A stretch of 64,000 nt of DNA from Candidatus Abyssobacteria bacterium SURF_5 (lineage in GTDB: Bacteria; Abyssobacteria; SURF-5): the NCBI GenBank assembly GCA_003598085.1, contig QZKU01000128.1, positions 144,378-208,377 of the forward strand, written 5' to 3'. Both the position numbers and the translations under genes were made by a program. The notes beneath the pieces were generated by a model. The model had not been told where the DNA came from. It made no database searches and saw only the letters and a list, made by a program, of their open reading frames with translations. Positions 25,330-35,045 of this stretch are shown piece after piece; within the stretch, counting starts at the first letter, position 1; every line of letters begins with the position of its first letter.

Positions 25330-26037
25330 ATGATAAAATATTTTAGGGTGGTAAATCTGTCTGATTACGGCCCAAGCAAATCTGCATCTGAGGTTCGATG
25401 CGCGCGCCTCACGCGAGGTCGACGAGATGCGAGCGCGGAAAGCCGGCCGCAAGTGAAGACACAGGCATACGATATCATTGCAATTGGAGCGTCGGCGGGC
25501 GGGTTGAGGGCGCTGGAAAAGATTCTCGAACATCTGCCTGAGAACCTGGAAGCCCCGGTTGTTGTTGTACAGCATCTTGATCCGCGACACCGGAGCCTGA
25601 TGGCCAAAATCCTCAGCCGCCATACAAAGGCACAGGTCAAGCAGGCCGAAGAGGGAGAGGCGCTGGAGGCGGGGAAAATATATATTGCGCCTCCGAATCG
25701 CCATCTGTTGATAAATAGAGACCGCACCATTTCGCTATCGCAGAGCGAACTGGTTCATTTCGTTCGGCCGTCGGCGGATTTACTCTTTGAATCGGTCGCG
25801 GCAACATATAAAGACAGGGCGATCGCGGTAATATTGACTGGTACGGGCAGCGATGGCGCAATGGGGATTCAGGCAATCAAAAAGATGGGCGGAACGACAA
25901 TTGCCCAGGATGAGCAGAGTTCGGAGTTTTACGGCATGCCGTCCAGCGCGATTCGAACCGGCAAAGTGGACTTCATTCTTCCATTGTCGGAGATCGGGCC
26001 TGCACTTGTGACTCTGGTGCGAGGAGAAGAATTGTGA
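25330..26037 (+). CDS. CheB-type protein-glutamate methylesterase without receiver domain
   Basis: 235 residues from ATG 25330; a GTG at 25453 just before the domain is an alternative start. The CheB catalytic triad is complete: S55 (GASAGG), H82 (QHLDPRHRS) and D175 (GTGSDGAMG). The N-terminal receiver domain of chemotaxis CheB is absent. In stand-alone pairs like this, CheB and CheR act in signalling systems that need not control motility. The stop overlaps the CheR start by 4 nt (GTGA). Confidence 0.88.
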   Translation: MIKYFRVVNLSDYGPSKSASEVRCARLTRGRRDASAESRPQVKTQAYDIIAIGASAGGLRALEKILEHLPENLEAPVVVVQHLDPRHRSLMAKILSRHTKAQVKQAEEGEALEAGKIYIAPPNRHLLINRDRTISLSQSELVHFVRPSADLLFESVAATYKDRAIAVILTGTGSDGAMGIQAIKKMGGTTIAQDEQSSEFYGMPSSAIRTGKVDFILPLSEIGPALVTLVRGEEL

Positions 26038-27896
26038 GTGCCTCCCAGAAAACGATTATTGAAGATAAACATGCCTTTGAGGAGTTGCTCAACTTCTTAA
26101 AGTTCAGCCGAAATTTTGACTTCACCGGCTACAAGCGGAGCAGCCTCACGCGGCGGATACAAAAGCGGATGGCGACGGTGAAAACATACAGCTACGAAGA
26201 GTACCAGGATTATCTCGAAGTACACCCGGAGGAATTCAACGAGCTTTTCAACACGATCCTGATCAATGTCACGTGCTTCTTCCGCGATCCCGTCGCCTGG
26301 GAATTTCTGGCGAATGAGGCAGTTCCGGCATTGCTTGAAAAAAAGGGCGAGCAAGCGCAGGTGCGCGCATGGAGCGTCGGCTGCTCGACCGGGCAGGAGG
26401 CGTATACATTAGCGATGATCCTCGCCGAGGTGCTTGGCAAAGAACGGTTTATACACAGAGCAAAGATATATGCCACCGACGCGGACCAGGAGGCAATCAT
26501 TTTCGCGCGCCACGGGCTATACAGCAAGCAGGACCTCGAGGAAGTTCCCGAGCGCCTGCACAACAAGTATTTTAGATTAGTGAACGGAAAATACCAGTTT
26601 GACAAGGAACTGCGGCGCAACGTCATCTTTGGGGCGCATGATGTAGTGCAGGCGGCGCCGATCTCACGGCTCGACATCCTTGCGTGCCGGAACACGATGA
26701 TGTATTTCAACATCGAAACGCAGGAGAAAATCCTGGGGCGGTTCCACTTTGCGCTCAATGATTATGGGATCCTTTTCCTCGGAATGGCTGAGACAATGCT
26801 TACGCGCGACCGTTTCTTTGAGCCGCTGAACCAGAAACTGCGCATTTTTCGGAAACTGCCGATGCCGGTGTCTTATCGCCGTGCCATTGCAGCGGGCAAT
26901 CTGGTTGAGCCGGTTGAAGAGCCGGCGGCGCGGCAGCAGCTCTATGAGAGCCTGTTTCAGTTCATGCCGGCCGCGCAACTGGTGGTCGACACGGATGAAA
27001 AGCTGCTCCTGGCCAACCTCGGGGCCGTTTCTCTGTTCAACATCAAGGAATCCGACGTCGGCCGCCCGTTTTTTGAGTTGGAGGTTTCTTACCGGCCGGC
27101 GGAGCTGCGCCCGCTCATTCATGACGTGCTCAATCAAAACCGTGTCATCAATTTGACAGGTGTGGAGCGCAACTTGCCTGAGGGTGCGGTGCAATATCTG
27201 GATATCTACATGTATCCGCTGGCTGATCAGCAGCGGAAAATAGTGGGTGTGGGTATTTTTTTTACCGACGTTACCGCGCATCGTCAACTCCAGAAGGAAG
27301 CGGAACGGATCAACGTCGAACTTGAGCAGGCGCTGGTAGAAGTGCAATCGTCTTCCGAAGAACTCGAGACCACGAATGAGGAACTCCAGTCGACGGTCGA
27401 GGAATTGGAGACTTCAAACGAGGAACTGCAATCCTCCAATGAAGAAATGGAGACGATGAACGAAGAGCTGCAGGCGACGAACGAAGAACTGCAGACAATC
27501 AACGACGAGTTGCGCGAGCGCACGGAGCAATTGAATCAGATGACCTCCTTCCGCGACTCGGTCCTCCGCAGCGTCCCGATGGGCGTCGTAGCGCTTGACC
27601 GCCGGTTCCAGGTAATGATGTGGAACTTGCACTCTGAGCAATTATGGGGTATTCGCGCCGATGAAGCGGAAACACATAATTTTCTTAACCTCGACATGGG
27701 TCTGCCGGTAGAAAAGCTGAAGGATTGCATCAGGACTGTTCTTGAGAATAAGGAAGCTGAGAAAGTCGAGCTCAAGGCGATAAATCGACGCGGAAAGGAA
27801 GTCACTGTTCACGTCAATTGCAGTCCGCTTATCGGGCGGGAAAGGGAAGCCGCGGGTGTGATCCTGGTGATGGATGAGTATCCAAAAAAAGGATGA
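26034..27896 (+). CDS. CheR-type methyltransferase with coiled coil and PAS domains
   Basis: 620 residues from GTG 26034. Residues 1-275 are CheR: N-terminal helical domain (FDFTGYKRSSLTRRIQKRM), NVTCFFRDP, SAM-binding WSVGCSTGQEAYT and LDILACRNTMMYFN. Residues ~295-420 form a PAS-like domain. Residues ~425-505 form a striking heptad repeat of EELETTNEELQST type. Residues ~510-615 form a second PAS domain (VALDRRFQVMMWN). There is no His kinase domain; in related proteins the coiled coil leads straight into a kinase, here encoded as the next gene. No chemoreceptor substrate is nearby. Confidence 0.9.
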   Translation: MSASQKTIIEDKHAFEELLNFLKFSRNFDFTGYKRSSLTRRIQKRMATVKTYSYEEYQDYLEVHPEEFNELFNTILINVTCFFRDPVAWEFLANEAVPALLEKKGEQAQVRAWSVGCSTGQEAYTLAMILAEVLGKERFIHRAKIYATDADQEAIIFARHGLYSKQDLEEVPERLHNKYFRLVNGKYQFDKELRRNVIFGAHDVVQAAPISRLDILACRNTMMYFNIETQEKILGRFHFALNDYGILFLGMAETMLTRDRFFEPLNQKLRIFRKLPMPVSYRRAIAAGNLVEPVEEPAARQQLYESLFQFMPAAQLVVDTDEKLLLANLGAVSLFNIKESDVGRPFFELEVSYRPAELRPLIHDVLNQNRVINLTGVERNLPEGAVQYLDIYMYPLADQQRKIVGVGIFFTDVTAHRQLQKEAERINVELEQALVEVQSSSEELETTNEELQSTVEELETSNEELQSSNEEMETMNEELQATNEELQTINDELRERTEQLNQMTSFRDSVLRSVPMGVVALDRRFQVMMWNLHSEQLWGIRADEAETHNFLNLDMGLPVEKLKDCIRTVLENKEAEKVELKAINRRGKEVTVHVNCSPLIGREREAAGVILVMDEYPKKG

Positions 27897-27950
27897 TAGC
27901 TCAAAGGGAACATCTCGAGTGGTTCCGCGCGGGCGGCGACCCGAGATGGC

Positions 27951-29639
27951 GTGCTCAGCAAGATGGACAAGGCCTCAAAGAAAACCGAGATAGAACGGCT
28001 GCTCGATCAGGTCGAAGTATTCTCGAAGGTTGATTTTTCCGACGAGCAACAGCTTCGCGAGGTTCTGCCCGAGATGATCGAGAGGCTAAAGCATACGCTC
28101 GAGGAACTGGCTGTGGCCGAGGAGGAACTGCGCCAGCAAAACGAGGAACTCCGCAGAGCGCAGGATATCATAACGGCCCAGCGCAGGGAATATCAGAACC
28201 TGTTCGACTTTGCTCCGTCGCCGTATGTTGTGACGGACGAGGCCGGGATCGTTCTTGAGGCGAACGAGGCGGCGAAGGATGCGCTGAGACTGCAGGATGT
28301 TCCGCAGATACGTGTGCCGTTGGTGAACCGGGTCCTTGCTGAAGAGCGCAACTATTTCCTGGACCGGCTGAAGGAGATGCCCGCGAAAGGGGGAGTGTTG
28401 GAATGGGAACAGACGATCGCGGCGGATGAGAAATATTCATTTCCCGGTCTCTTTCGCGCAGTCCTGCTGGAACCTGCAGGCAAACAAATGTGTCGAATCC
28501 TCTGGCTAGTTAAAGACTTGACGGATCAGAAACGTCACCAAGCCGAGCGGGAGAATGCGCGCAGATTCGCCGAGGAGTTGTTTCAGACGATACGCGAGCC
28601 GCTCCTTGTACTCACTGAAGATTTAAAGGTGATGCTTGCCAACACCTCGTTCTATCGATTCTTCAGGGCAGATCAGGGAAGCGTCGAGGGAAGATACGTT
28701 TTCGAACTGGGGAACCTGCAGTGGGATATCCCGTCGCTTCGCAATCTGCTGAGCGAAATGGTCGCGGGCCGCGACTTTTTCGAAGATTTTCAGGTCGAGC
28801 ATACTTTTCCTAATATCGGCCGCCGGGTCATGCTGCTGAACGCGCGCCGCCTGCAGAATGAGAATTTCGGTGTCATACTCCTTCTGGCGATTGAGGACGT
28901 GACCGAGCGAATCGACTCCGAACGCAGACTCGATCGCCTCATGCGCGAATTGAAGCAATCGAACGAGGAGCTCCAGTATTTTGCGTATGTCGCCTCGCAC
29001 GACCTGCAGGAGCCTTTGCGCATGATCACCAGCTACGTCCAACTGATCGAGAGGAGATACGGTCACCTGCTCGAGGATGACGCCCGCGAGTTCATGGATT
29101 ACGTGGTTGACGGCGCTACCAGGATGAAAGCGCTCATCGAAAGTCTGCTCGAATACTCGCGCGTACAGACGCGGGGAAAAGAACCCGAGGCGGTTGATGC
29201 CGAAGAAGTTTTGGCGCGGGTGCTCCAAACGCTGGGGAGTTTGATAAGGGAAAACCATGCCACTGTCACTCATGACACCTTGCCTGTTGTTGTGGCGGAC
29301 CCGATACAATTCTCGATGGTCTTTCAGAACCTCATCGATAACGCAATCAGGTTCAGGAAGGAGGATGAGCCGCTCAAAGTCCATATATCCGCAAAAGAGG
29401 CCGGGAACGAATGGGTGTTTTCTGTTTCCGACAACGGGATCGGGATCGAGCCGCGCCACTACGAGCGCATCTTTCGCCTGTACCAGCGGCTGCACACTCG
29501 CGGCGAGCACACGGGCACCGGCATTGGACTCGCCATTTGCAAGCGGGTGGTCGAACGCCATGGCGGGCGCATCTGGGTTGAATCGATTCCCGGCGCGGGA
29601 TCCACTTTTTTCTTCACCATACCACGGAGAGAGCAATGA
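27951..29639 (+). CDS. PAS-domain sensor histidine kinase
   Basis: 562 residues from GTG 27951 (ATG 27963 is possible). It has an N-terminal coiled coil (~40-85, containing [16 protein letters not shown]), two PAS-like regions (~85-195 and ~205-320) and no membrane helix, so it is cytoplasmic. The HisKA phospho-acceptor is H350 ([11 protein letters not shown]). HATPase boxes follow: N (DNAIRF), G1 ([16 protein letters not shown]) and G2 ([18 protein letters not shown]). The subtype is the one often paired with Rcp1-like receivers, which fits the next gene (ATGA overlap). Confidence 0.93.
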   Translation: MLSKMDKASKKTEIERLLDQVEVFSKVDFSDEQQLREVLPEMIERLKHTLEELAVAEEELRQQNEELRRAQDIITAQRREYQNLFDFAPSPYVVTDEAGIVLEANEAAKDALRLQDVPQIRVPLVNRVLAEERNYFLDRLKEMPAKGGVLEWEQTIAADEKYSFPGLFRAVLLEPAGKQMCRILWLVKDLTDQKRHQAERENARRFAEELFQTIREPLLVLTEDLKVMLANTSFYRFFRADQGSVEGRYVFELGNLQWDIPSLRNLLSEMVAGRDFFEDFQVEHTFPNIGRRVMLLNARRLQNENFGVILLLAIEDVTERIDSERRLDRLMRELKQSNEELQYFAYVASHDLQEPLRMITSYVQLIERRYGHLLEDDAREFMDYVVDGATRMKALIESLLEYSRVQTRGKEPEAVDAEEVLARVLQTLGSLIRENHATVTHDTLPVVVADPIQFSMVFQNLIDNAIRFRKEDEPLKVHISAKEAGNEWVFSVSDNGIGIEPRHYERIFRLYQRLHTRGEHTGTGIGLAICKRVVERHGGRIWVESIPGAGSTFFFTIPRREQ

Positions 29640-30097
29640 CCATATTGAGAACTGAGACGGGCAAGATAGCGGATATCCTCCTGGTTGAAGATAATCCGGG
29701 GGATATCCGGCTGACACAGGAAGCCTTCAGAGAAGGCAAAATCAAGATCAATCTGCACATAACTCGCGACGGCGAAGAGGCGATGGATTTTCTTCGCCAG
29801 AACGGAAAATTTGAGGATGCGCCGCGGCCCGACCTCATCCTGCTCGACCTGAACCTTCCCCGAAAGGACGGGCGCGAGGTGCTCGAGGAGTTGAAGAGGG
29901 ACCAAGACCTAAAGAACATACCTGTGGTAATCCTGACAGTTTCAAAGGCTGAGGAAGACGTGCTGAAAACGTACAATCTGAATGCAAACGCATACATTGT
30001 CAAGCCGGTCGACCTCGATCAATTCATCAGGGTCATTCGAGTAATCGAGGATTTCTGGCTTACCATTGTAACGCTTCCAAAAAAGGGACAGGATTAA
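29636..30097 (+). CDS. Stand-alone response regulator receiver (Rcp1-like)
   Basis: 153 residues, a single receiver domain. Acidic pocket VEDNPGD (18-23), phospho-acceptor D71 ([13 protein letters not shown]) and conserved K123 ([11 protein letters not shown]) are present. The [12 protein letters not shown] and long loop after alpha3 ([14 protein letters not shown]) are typical of Rcp1-type receivers that dimerise and have no output domain. Coupled by ATGA overlap to the kinase upstream, its probable phosphodonor. Confidence 0.92.
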   Translation: MTILRTETGKIADILLVEDNPGDIRLTQEAFREGKIKINLHITRDGEEAMDFLRQNGKFEDAPRPDLILLDLNLPRKDGREVLEELKRDQDLKNIPVVILTVSKAEEDVLKTYNLNANAYIVKPVDLDQFIRVIRVIEDFWLTIVTLPKKGQD

Positions 30098-30098
30098 A

Positions 30099-31631
30099 TT
30101 GTCTACCGCGCAAAGGGAAAAATACAACATCCTGATCATTGAAGACAATCCGGGCGACGTCCGTCTGGTTAGCGAACTTCTCAGCGAGATCTCGGATTTG
30201 ACTTTTCATATCGAAACGAGTTCCCGGCTTGAGCCGGGATGCCGGAGATTGGCGCAGGGGGGCATCGATCTGGTTTTGCTCGATCTCCTCCTCCCCGACA
30301 GCGAGGGCCTGGACACATTGCGCAAGGTGCAGGAATGCGCTCCGAAAGTACCGATTGTTGTTCTTACCGTGATCAAAGATGAGGAGTTGGCGGTTCAGGC
30401 GCTTTCCCTGGGAGCGCAGGAGTATTTGTTCAAAAGCGAGATGAACAGCGGCATGCTTTCTCGCGGGATCAAGTATTCGCTCAAGCGGAAGGAACTCGAG
30501 ATGGCGCTGCGTGAAAGCGAGGAACGGTTTCGGCTTGCGGCCGAGAGTTATCCGTCGTTTTTCGTCATCTACGATAAAGACCGGCGCATCCTTTATATGA
30601 ACGAGAGAGGGATGAAGCTGCTTGGGCGGCGAAGGGAAGAGATTATCGGCAAACGCGATGAGGAGCTTGTTTCGCCTGAAATCACACAGAAGTACCTTCC
30701 ACTGATGTTCAAGTCTATGGAGACGCGCAAACCGCAGACGACGGAATTCAGCTTTCGCCGTGAGGGGACGGAATATACATTAGTCCTAACGTATGTGCCG
30801 ATTCTGGATGAGCGCGAGGATCTGAAGCAGGTGGCCACATTCACGTATGATATAACCGACAGAAAGCTGACGGAGGAACGCTTGCGGCAATCGGAGCTGC
30901 GCTACCGCCAACTTTCGGAAAGCCTTGAGGAAACGGTTAAGATCAAGGTCGAACAGATGCGCCGCATGCAGTCGCTGGCCCAGATCGGACAGATGGTGTC
31001 GGTCGTCGCGCACGAAATCCGCAACCCGCTGCAAAACATCCGGATGGGCGTCGACAGCCTGCGAGTTGTGCTCGGGAAAGAGCGTGACAAGCTCGAAATT
31101 CTCGGCGAGATCGACCACGGCATTAATCTGCTCAATAATACTGTCGCCGAGCTGCTGGAATATTCGAAGCCTGTGGAAATGAACCGGTCGCTGTGGCCGG
31201 TTTCGGAACTTTGCCATCAGGCGGTAAAAGGGGTCGCTCATCTGCTGAGAGATGTCGTGGTGAAAGTGGATTGTTCTCCGGTTGACCAGTCCATTCTCGT
31301 CGATGGCCCCAAGCTGATCCGCGTGCTCATGAACCTGATAACGAACAGCGTCGAAGCCATGCCGGAGGGCGGAAACATTGAAGTAAATGCCTGCTTTCTC
31401 GAAAAAGACGGAAAACGGCAGGTGGTTTTCTCAGTAGCGGATACGGGCCGCGGGATTCCCCCGGAGCAGTTGTTGCTCGTGCACGAGCCGTTCTTTACGA
31501 CAAAGCTGCACGGAACCGGGCTGGGGCTTTCCATCTGCAGAAAGCTGATCGATGCGCATGGCGGCTCGCTCACCATCACCAGCAAGGTGAACGAAGGCAC
31601 CAGGGTAGAATTTAGTCTTCCAGTTGAATAG
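30099..31631 (+). CDS. Receiver-PAS-histidine kinase hybrid
   Basis: 510 residues from a TTG at 30099, 1 nt after the previous stop region, with AAAAGGGACAGG upstream. Order: receiver (~8-125; D62, K112), PAS (~140-255, FRLAAESYPSFFVIYDKD), coiled coil (~255-290), HisKA with H305 (VVAHEIRNPLQNI) and HATPase (NLITNSVEAMPEGG, GRGIPPEQ, GTGLGLSICRKL). No membrane helix. Input comes through an N-terminal receiver, so it may be driven by another kinase of the cluster (inference). The kinase half is paralogous to that of the kinase at 32-34 kb. Confidence 0.92.
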   Translation: MSTAQREKYNILIIEDNPGDVRLVSELLSEISDLTFHIETSSRLEPGCRRLAQGGIDLVLLDLLLPDSEGLDTLRKVQECAPKVPIVVLTVIKDEELAVQALSLGAQEYLFKSEMNSGMLSRGIKYSLKRKELEMALRESEERFRLAAESYPSFFVIYDKDRRILYMNERGMKLLGRRREEIIGKRDEELVSPEITQKYLPLMFKSMETRKPQTTEFSFRREGTEYTLVLTYVPILDEREDLKQVATFTYDITDRKLTEERLRQSELRYRQLSESLEETVKIKVEQMRRMQSLAQIGQMVSVVAHEIRNPLQNIRMGVDSLRVVLGKERDKLEILGEIDHGINLLNNTVAELLEYSKPVEMNRSLWPVSELCHQAVKGVAHLLRDVVVKVDCSPVDQSILVDGPKLIRVLMNLITNSVEAMPEGGNIEVNACFLEKDGKRQVVFSVADTGRGIPPEQLLLVHEPFFTTKLHGTGLGLSICRKLIDAHGGSLTITSKVNEGTRVEFSLPVE

Positions 31632-32242
31632 CCCGGGCGAAGAGGATCGCTCGGGCACCGCAGAAGTTTTTAGCTTGTAAGAGCGTGTTGTGAAATATTG
31701 ACCCGCGTTTGTAAATGCGGGCATGCCAGTTGATCCATCCTGATAGTTCACCTCTACTTCACCTCACTTCGGAAAGCCCGAAAGACTCAGACCTGTCGGA
31801 CGTGTCGGACAGGTCGGACGAGTCGGATGGGTCGGAGACTGAACTTCGGAGGAAAAAGCTCCGGTAGCACAACTCCGGGAAAAAAACCCCGGTAGCACAG
31901 GCCTCCGGCCTGTGGCTTTTGGTTTTTAAAAAGAGAAGAAAGACCACAGGCGAGACGCCTGTGGTACCGAGCTGACAGGTAATGATTGAGCAAGGGGAAA
32001 AACTTGAACAGCCCCTGTGAAGTTGCAGCTTTTAAAGACCACCCCGCTGGAGACCTGTGCCGCCGAGGGGGAGAGTCGTTCTAAGAAGTGCTTTAGCACC
32101 TATTAACATGCAATAAAAAGATTGATAAACTATAAATGAGCTCTGCCGAGCGGCGCCCGCCATTCATGCGAATGATTCTTATTTCCGGCTGTCGAAGGAC
32201 AGTACGGCCCGCTTTGAGACCCGCATCCGGAGGGGATGACTA
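31632..32242. repeat. 611-bp intergenic region with repeats
   Basis: No gene found. 31791-31838 is a GTCNGAC array (five units, 9-bp period). 31859-31920 has GCTCCGGTAGCACA and a CCCGGTAGCACAGGC/GCCTGTGGC palindrome. 31944-31966 is a CCACAGGCGAGACGCCTGTGG hairpin. 31990-32040 repeats the unit of ~24.98 kb (GAGCAAGGGGAAAAACTTG). The last ~150 bp before the kinase gene are AT-richer and may hold its promoter. Confidence 0.75.
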
Positions 32243-34366
32243 GTGGTAAAAATCGGCCAAAATAGAATTAGATTCATCGACGACATGCAATACTTTCTCG
32301 AGCATTTAACAGATGTCGAAGACAGGAGGCGCTCAAAAGAAACAGGGGAAAGAGACTTTGACACTCTCATCCAAATGCTTCGGAGGTCGCTGCGAAAACT
32401 GCTGGCGGCGCAAGAGGAGATATCTGAAAAGGATGCTCAAATTGAGGAGAGCCGCCGATTAATCGAAGAGGAACGTCTGAAAAGCCGCAAACTTTTCGAA
32501 CAAGCTCCTGAGGGGTTGATAATCACGACCCCATCCGGAGTGATTCTCGATGCGAATCTGAGCGCGGGTCGGATGCTCAACGTTACTCCCGATTTTCTCC
32601 GGGGAAGGCCGCTGATTGTATTTGTCCACGAGCTTGATCGCGACAGATATTCAGCGGTTCTAGAGAGCCCGGAGAAGGGAGCGGGGAATGGTGAGTGGGA
32701 GGTGCGTATGCAGCCCGCAGGCGAGAAGGCCGTCTTTGAGGCGGCTCTGACAGTAATCCCCCAGTGGCAGGATGCCCGACAAAAGGGGTTGTGCTGGATC
32801 ATTCGCGATATCAGCGGACAGAAACGTTTTGAGGAAGCGCTGCTCCAAGAGAGGGAGCGGGCGCGGAAATATCTGGACGTGTCCGGAGCGATTATTGTCA
32901 AGATACGGACCGATGAACAGGTTGAGATGATCAACCGGAGCGGATGCGAGCTGCTCGGCTACCAGCAGGGTGATGTTGTAGGGCGCAACTGGTTTGACCA
33001 GTTTCTGCCGGAGCGGGCTCGGGAGAGCGTGCGGGAACAGTTCCACCGTTTCATCACCGGGGATGGCGAAACGTGGAACCATGAGTATCCTGTCGTTACG
33101 CGAAGCGGGAAGGAACGGCTCATGGACTGGCGCTGCATTTTAATACGGGACGATCTCGGGCAAGTCATCGGCACCCTCAGTTCCGGTCAGGATATCTCCC
33201 GCCGAAAGGAGACGGAGGAGCGGCTGCGGCGCGAGAAAGAATTCAGCGAGCATCTCATCAACAGCAGCAGCGACGGCATCATTGCGTTTGACATGCAGCT
33301 TCGCTGCACCGCCTGGAATCGGGTGATGGAGCACATATCGGGCGTGTCGAAGGAGGACGTACTGGGCAAGAATATCCTGGAGGTTTTCCCGGTCCTGCAG
33401 GGGGAGGAGCCGCGCCGCTGTTTTACGGAGACATTGTCCGGCAAGAATCTGGCCTTCAAGGAATGCCCGTACGTTCTGCCGGGGACAGGAAGGCCGGCAT
33501 ATATCGATTCGGAATTTTCGCCGATCCGCGATATGGATGGGCGGATCATTGGCGGACTGGTGCTGGTCAAGGACGTAACGGAGCGGAAATTGGCGGAGGA
33601 AGCGTTGCGGGAGTCTGAAGCGGGCTATCGGCGGCTGTCGGAAAATCTGGAAAATGCGGTTCAGAGCAAAGTTAGGGAGCTTCAACAGGCGGAAAGCCTC
33701 GCGGCCATCGGGCAGATCGTTTCCATTGTCGCGCATGAGGTGAGGAACCCCCTGCAGAATGTGCATATGGGAGTCGACATGCTCCGGCATTCGCTTGAGC
33801 AGGAAGAGAATTTGGAACCTGAGAAACTGCAGATTCTGGACGAGATAGATTACGGCGTCCATCAGCTCAATGAGATCGTGATGGACCTTCTCGAATATTC
33901 AAGGACGGTCAAAATCAGTTGCTCCTGGTGGGAGGCGCGCGTGGTCATCCATCGAGTGCTTGCCGCTTTGTCGGACAAGTTACGTCGTATCAATGTCGAG
34001 CTGAAGCTCGAGCATGGCGACCGGCTTTGCTTCGGCGATCCCGAAAAAATCAAGCGGGTGCTGCTCAATCTTGTCGAAAACGCGGCGGACGCCATGCCCG
34101 GCGGGGGAAGGCTCAAGATTCAGACACGGGTCGAGACAAGCGAACAGGAAGAGACCTTTATCTTTCATGTTCAGGATACCGGAGCTGGCATCGATCGGGA
34201 AACGCTCCCGCGAATACAGGAACCTTTCTTTACGACCAAGGCGCAAGGGACGGGATTAGGTCTATCGATCTGCAAGAAGATTATCGATGCGCACAAGGGG
34301 GAACTGCGATTTGCGAGTGCTCCGGGCACGGGGACGACCGTTGAGGTTCTTCTTCCGCTGCAGTGA
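32243..34366 (+). CDS. Triple-PAS sensor histidine kinase
   Basis: 707 residues from GTG 32243 (GGAGGGG upstream). N-terminal charged helix and coiled coil (1-80), PAS 1 (~85-195), PAS 2 (~205-325), PAS 3 (~335-450), HisKA with H498 (IVAHEVRNPLQNV), HATPase with N box (NLVENAADAMPGGG), G1 (DTGAGIDRETL) and G2 (GTGLGLSICKKI). No transmembrane segment, so sensing is cytoplasmic. The segment before and through HisKA closely follows that of the hybrid kinase at 30-31.6 kb. Confidence 0.93.
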   Translation: MVKIGQNRIRFIDDMQYFLEHLTDVEDRRRSKETGERDFDTLIQMLRRSLRKLLAAQEEISEKDAQIEESRRLIEEERLKSRKLFEQAPEGLIITTPSGVILDANLSAGRMLNVTPDFLRGRPLIVFVHELDRDRYSAVLESPEKGAGNGEWEVRMQPAGEKAVFEAALTVIPQWQDARQKGLCWIIRDISGQKRFEEALLQERERARKYLDVSGAIIVKIRTDEQVEMINRSGCELLGYQQGDVVGRNWFDQFLPERARESVREQFHRFITGDGETWNHEYPVVTRSGKERLMDWRCILIRDDLGQVIGTLSSGQDISRRKETEERLRREKEFSEHLINSSSDGIIAFDMQLRCTAWNRVMEHISGVSKEDVLGKNILEVFPVLQGEEPRRCFTETLSGKNLAFKECPYVLPGTGRPAYIDSEFSPIRDMDGRIIGGLVLVKDVTERKLAEEALRESEAGYRRLSENLENAVQSKVRELQQAESLAAIGQIVSIVAHEVRNPLQNVHMGVDMLRHSLEQEENLEPEKLQILDEIDYGVHQLNEIVMDLLEYSRTVKISCSWWEARVVIHRVLAALSDKLRRINVELKLEHGDRLCFGDPEKIKRVLLNLVENAADAMPGGGRLKIQTRVETSEQEETFIFHVQDTGAGIDRETLPRIQEPFFTTKAQGTGLGLSICKKIIDAHKGELRFASAPGTGTTVEVLLPLQ

Positions 34367-34464
34367 CGGCGCTTGGAGAAGAAGAAGGCCGAATTTATCC
34401 GGTTAGGTATACGGTTATATATAACTGAAATAAATTTACAATTAAGCTCTACGTAAATTTCCCC

Positions 34465-34492
34465 TTGCTTTTTCCATTCGTTTTGGCATAAT
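34465..34492 (+). promoter_or_regulatory. Candidate promoter for the single-receiver gene
   Basis: TTGCTT (34465-34470), 16-bp spacer, CATAAT (34487-34492), in an AT-rich 213-bp gap. This suggests the receiver at 34.6 kb has its own transcription start. Confidence 0.4.
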
Positions 34493-34579
34493 AAGTCTTG
34501 ATCAAACCCTGTCTATGTCCTGGAGACGTGAATCCCCTTGCTGAATCACGTTCAGTTGCAGTACGGCTTGGAGTCATGA

Positions 34580-34945
34580 ATGAGATTATTGGATATCATA
34601 ATACTGCTGGTTGAGGATGATGATATCGTACGCCGGCAGATGGCGCGACTGCTGCAGGCGGACGGGTACAAGATATTGCAGGCGGCGCGGGGCGATGACG
34701 CGCTGACCCTGCTTGACCATGAAGACGTGGACCTGGTGCTGAGTGACTGGAAGATGCCGGGGATGGACGGGGTGGGCGTCCTGAACTATGTGCGCACGCA
34801 TCATCCCGATGTCCCGGTCGCGCTGGTGACTGCTTACCCGGAGGGATTGGAACAGTTCAAGCCGGACGCTATTCTCGTCAAACCTTTCAACGCGGACCAA
34901 CTGAGGCAGTTGATCCGGACTCTAACCCACAAACAGAAGGCATGA
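34580..34945 (+). CDS. Stand-alone response regulator receiver
   Basis: 121 residues, one receiver domain without output. Acidic pocket VEDDD (11-15), phospho-acceptor D56 (LVLSDWKMPGMDG), T84 switch region (LVTAYPEG) and K101 (ILVKPF). It lies 213 nt after the triple-PAS kinase and has its own promoter-like sequence; likely partner of one of the local kinases. Confidence 0.9.
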   Translation: MRLLDIIILLVEDDDIVRRQMARLLQADGYKILQAARGDDALTLLDHEDVDLVLSDWKMPGMDGVGVLNYVRTHHPDVPVALVTAYPEGLEQFKPDAILVKPFNADQLRQLIRTLTHKQKA

Positions 34946-34959
34946 CCGGAGAAGCGATT

Positions 34960-34991
34960 TCGGACCGGTCGGACCGGTCGGATGTGTCTGA
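34960..34991. repeat. GTCNGAC 9-bp-period array
   Basis: Short array (about three units plus a degenerate GTCTGA) between the receiver gene and the TatD-family gene. Confidence 0.7.
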
Positions 34992-35045
34992 TTTCCAGGC
35001 GGGAGTCAGGATGTGCCGCCGGTCTTCAGAGCCAGTGGTCACGCC

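Noticed and set aside
25330-34945. Signalling block considered as a chemotaxis operon
   Set aside because: No chemoreceptor, CheA, CheW or motor genes are present; only CheB and CheR domains are shared with chemotaxis.
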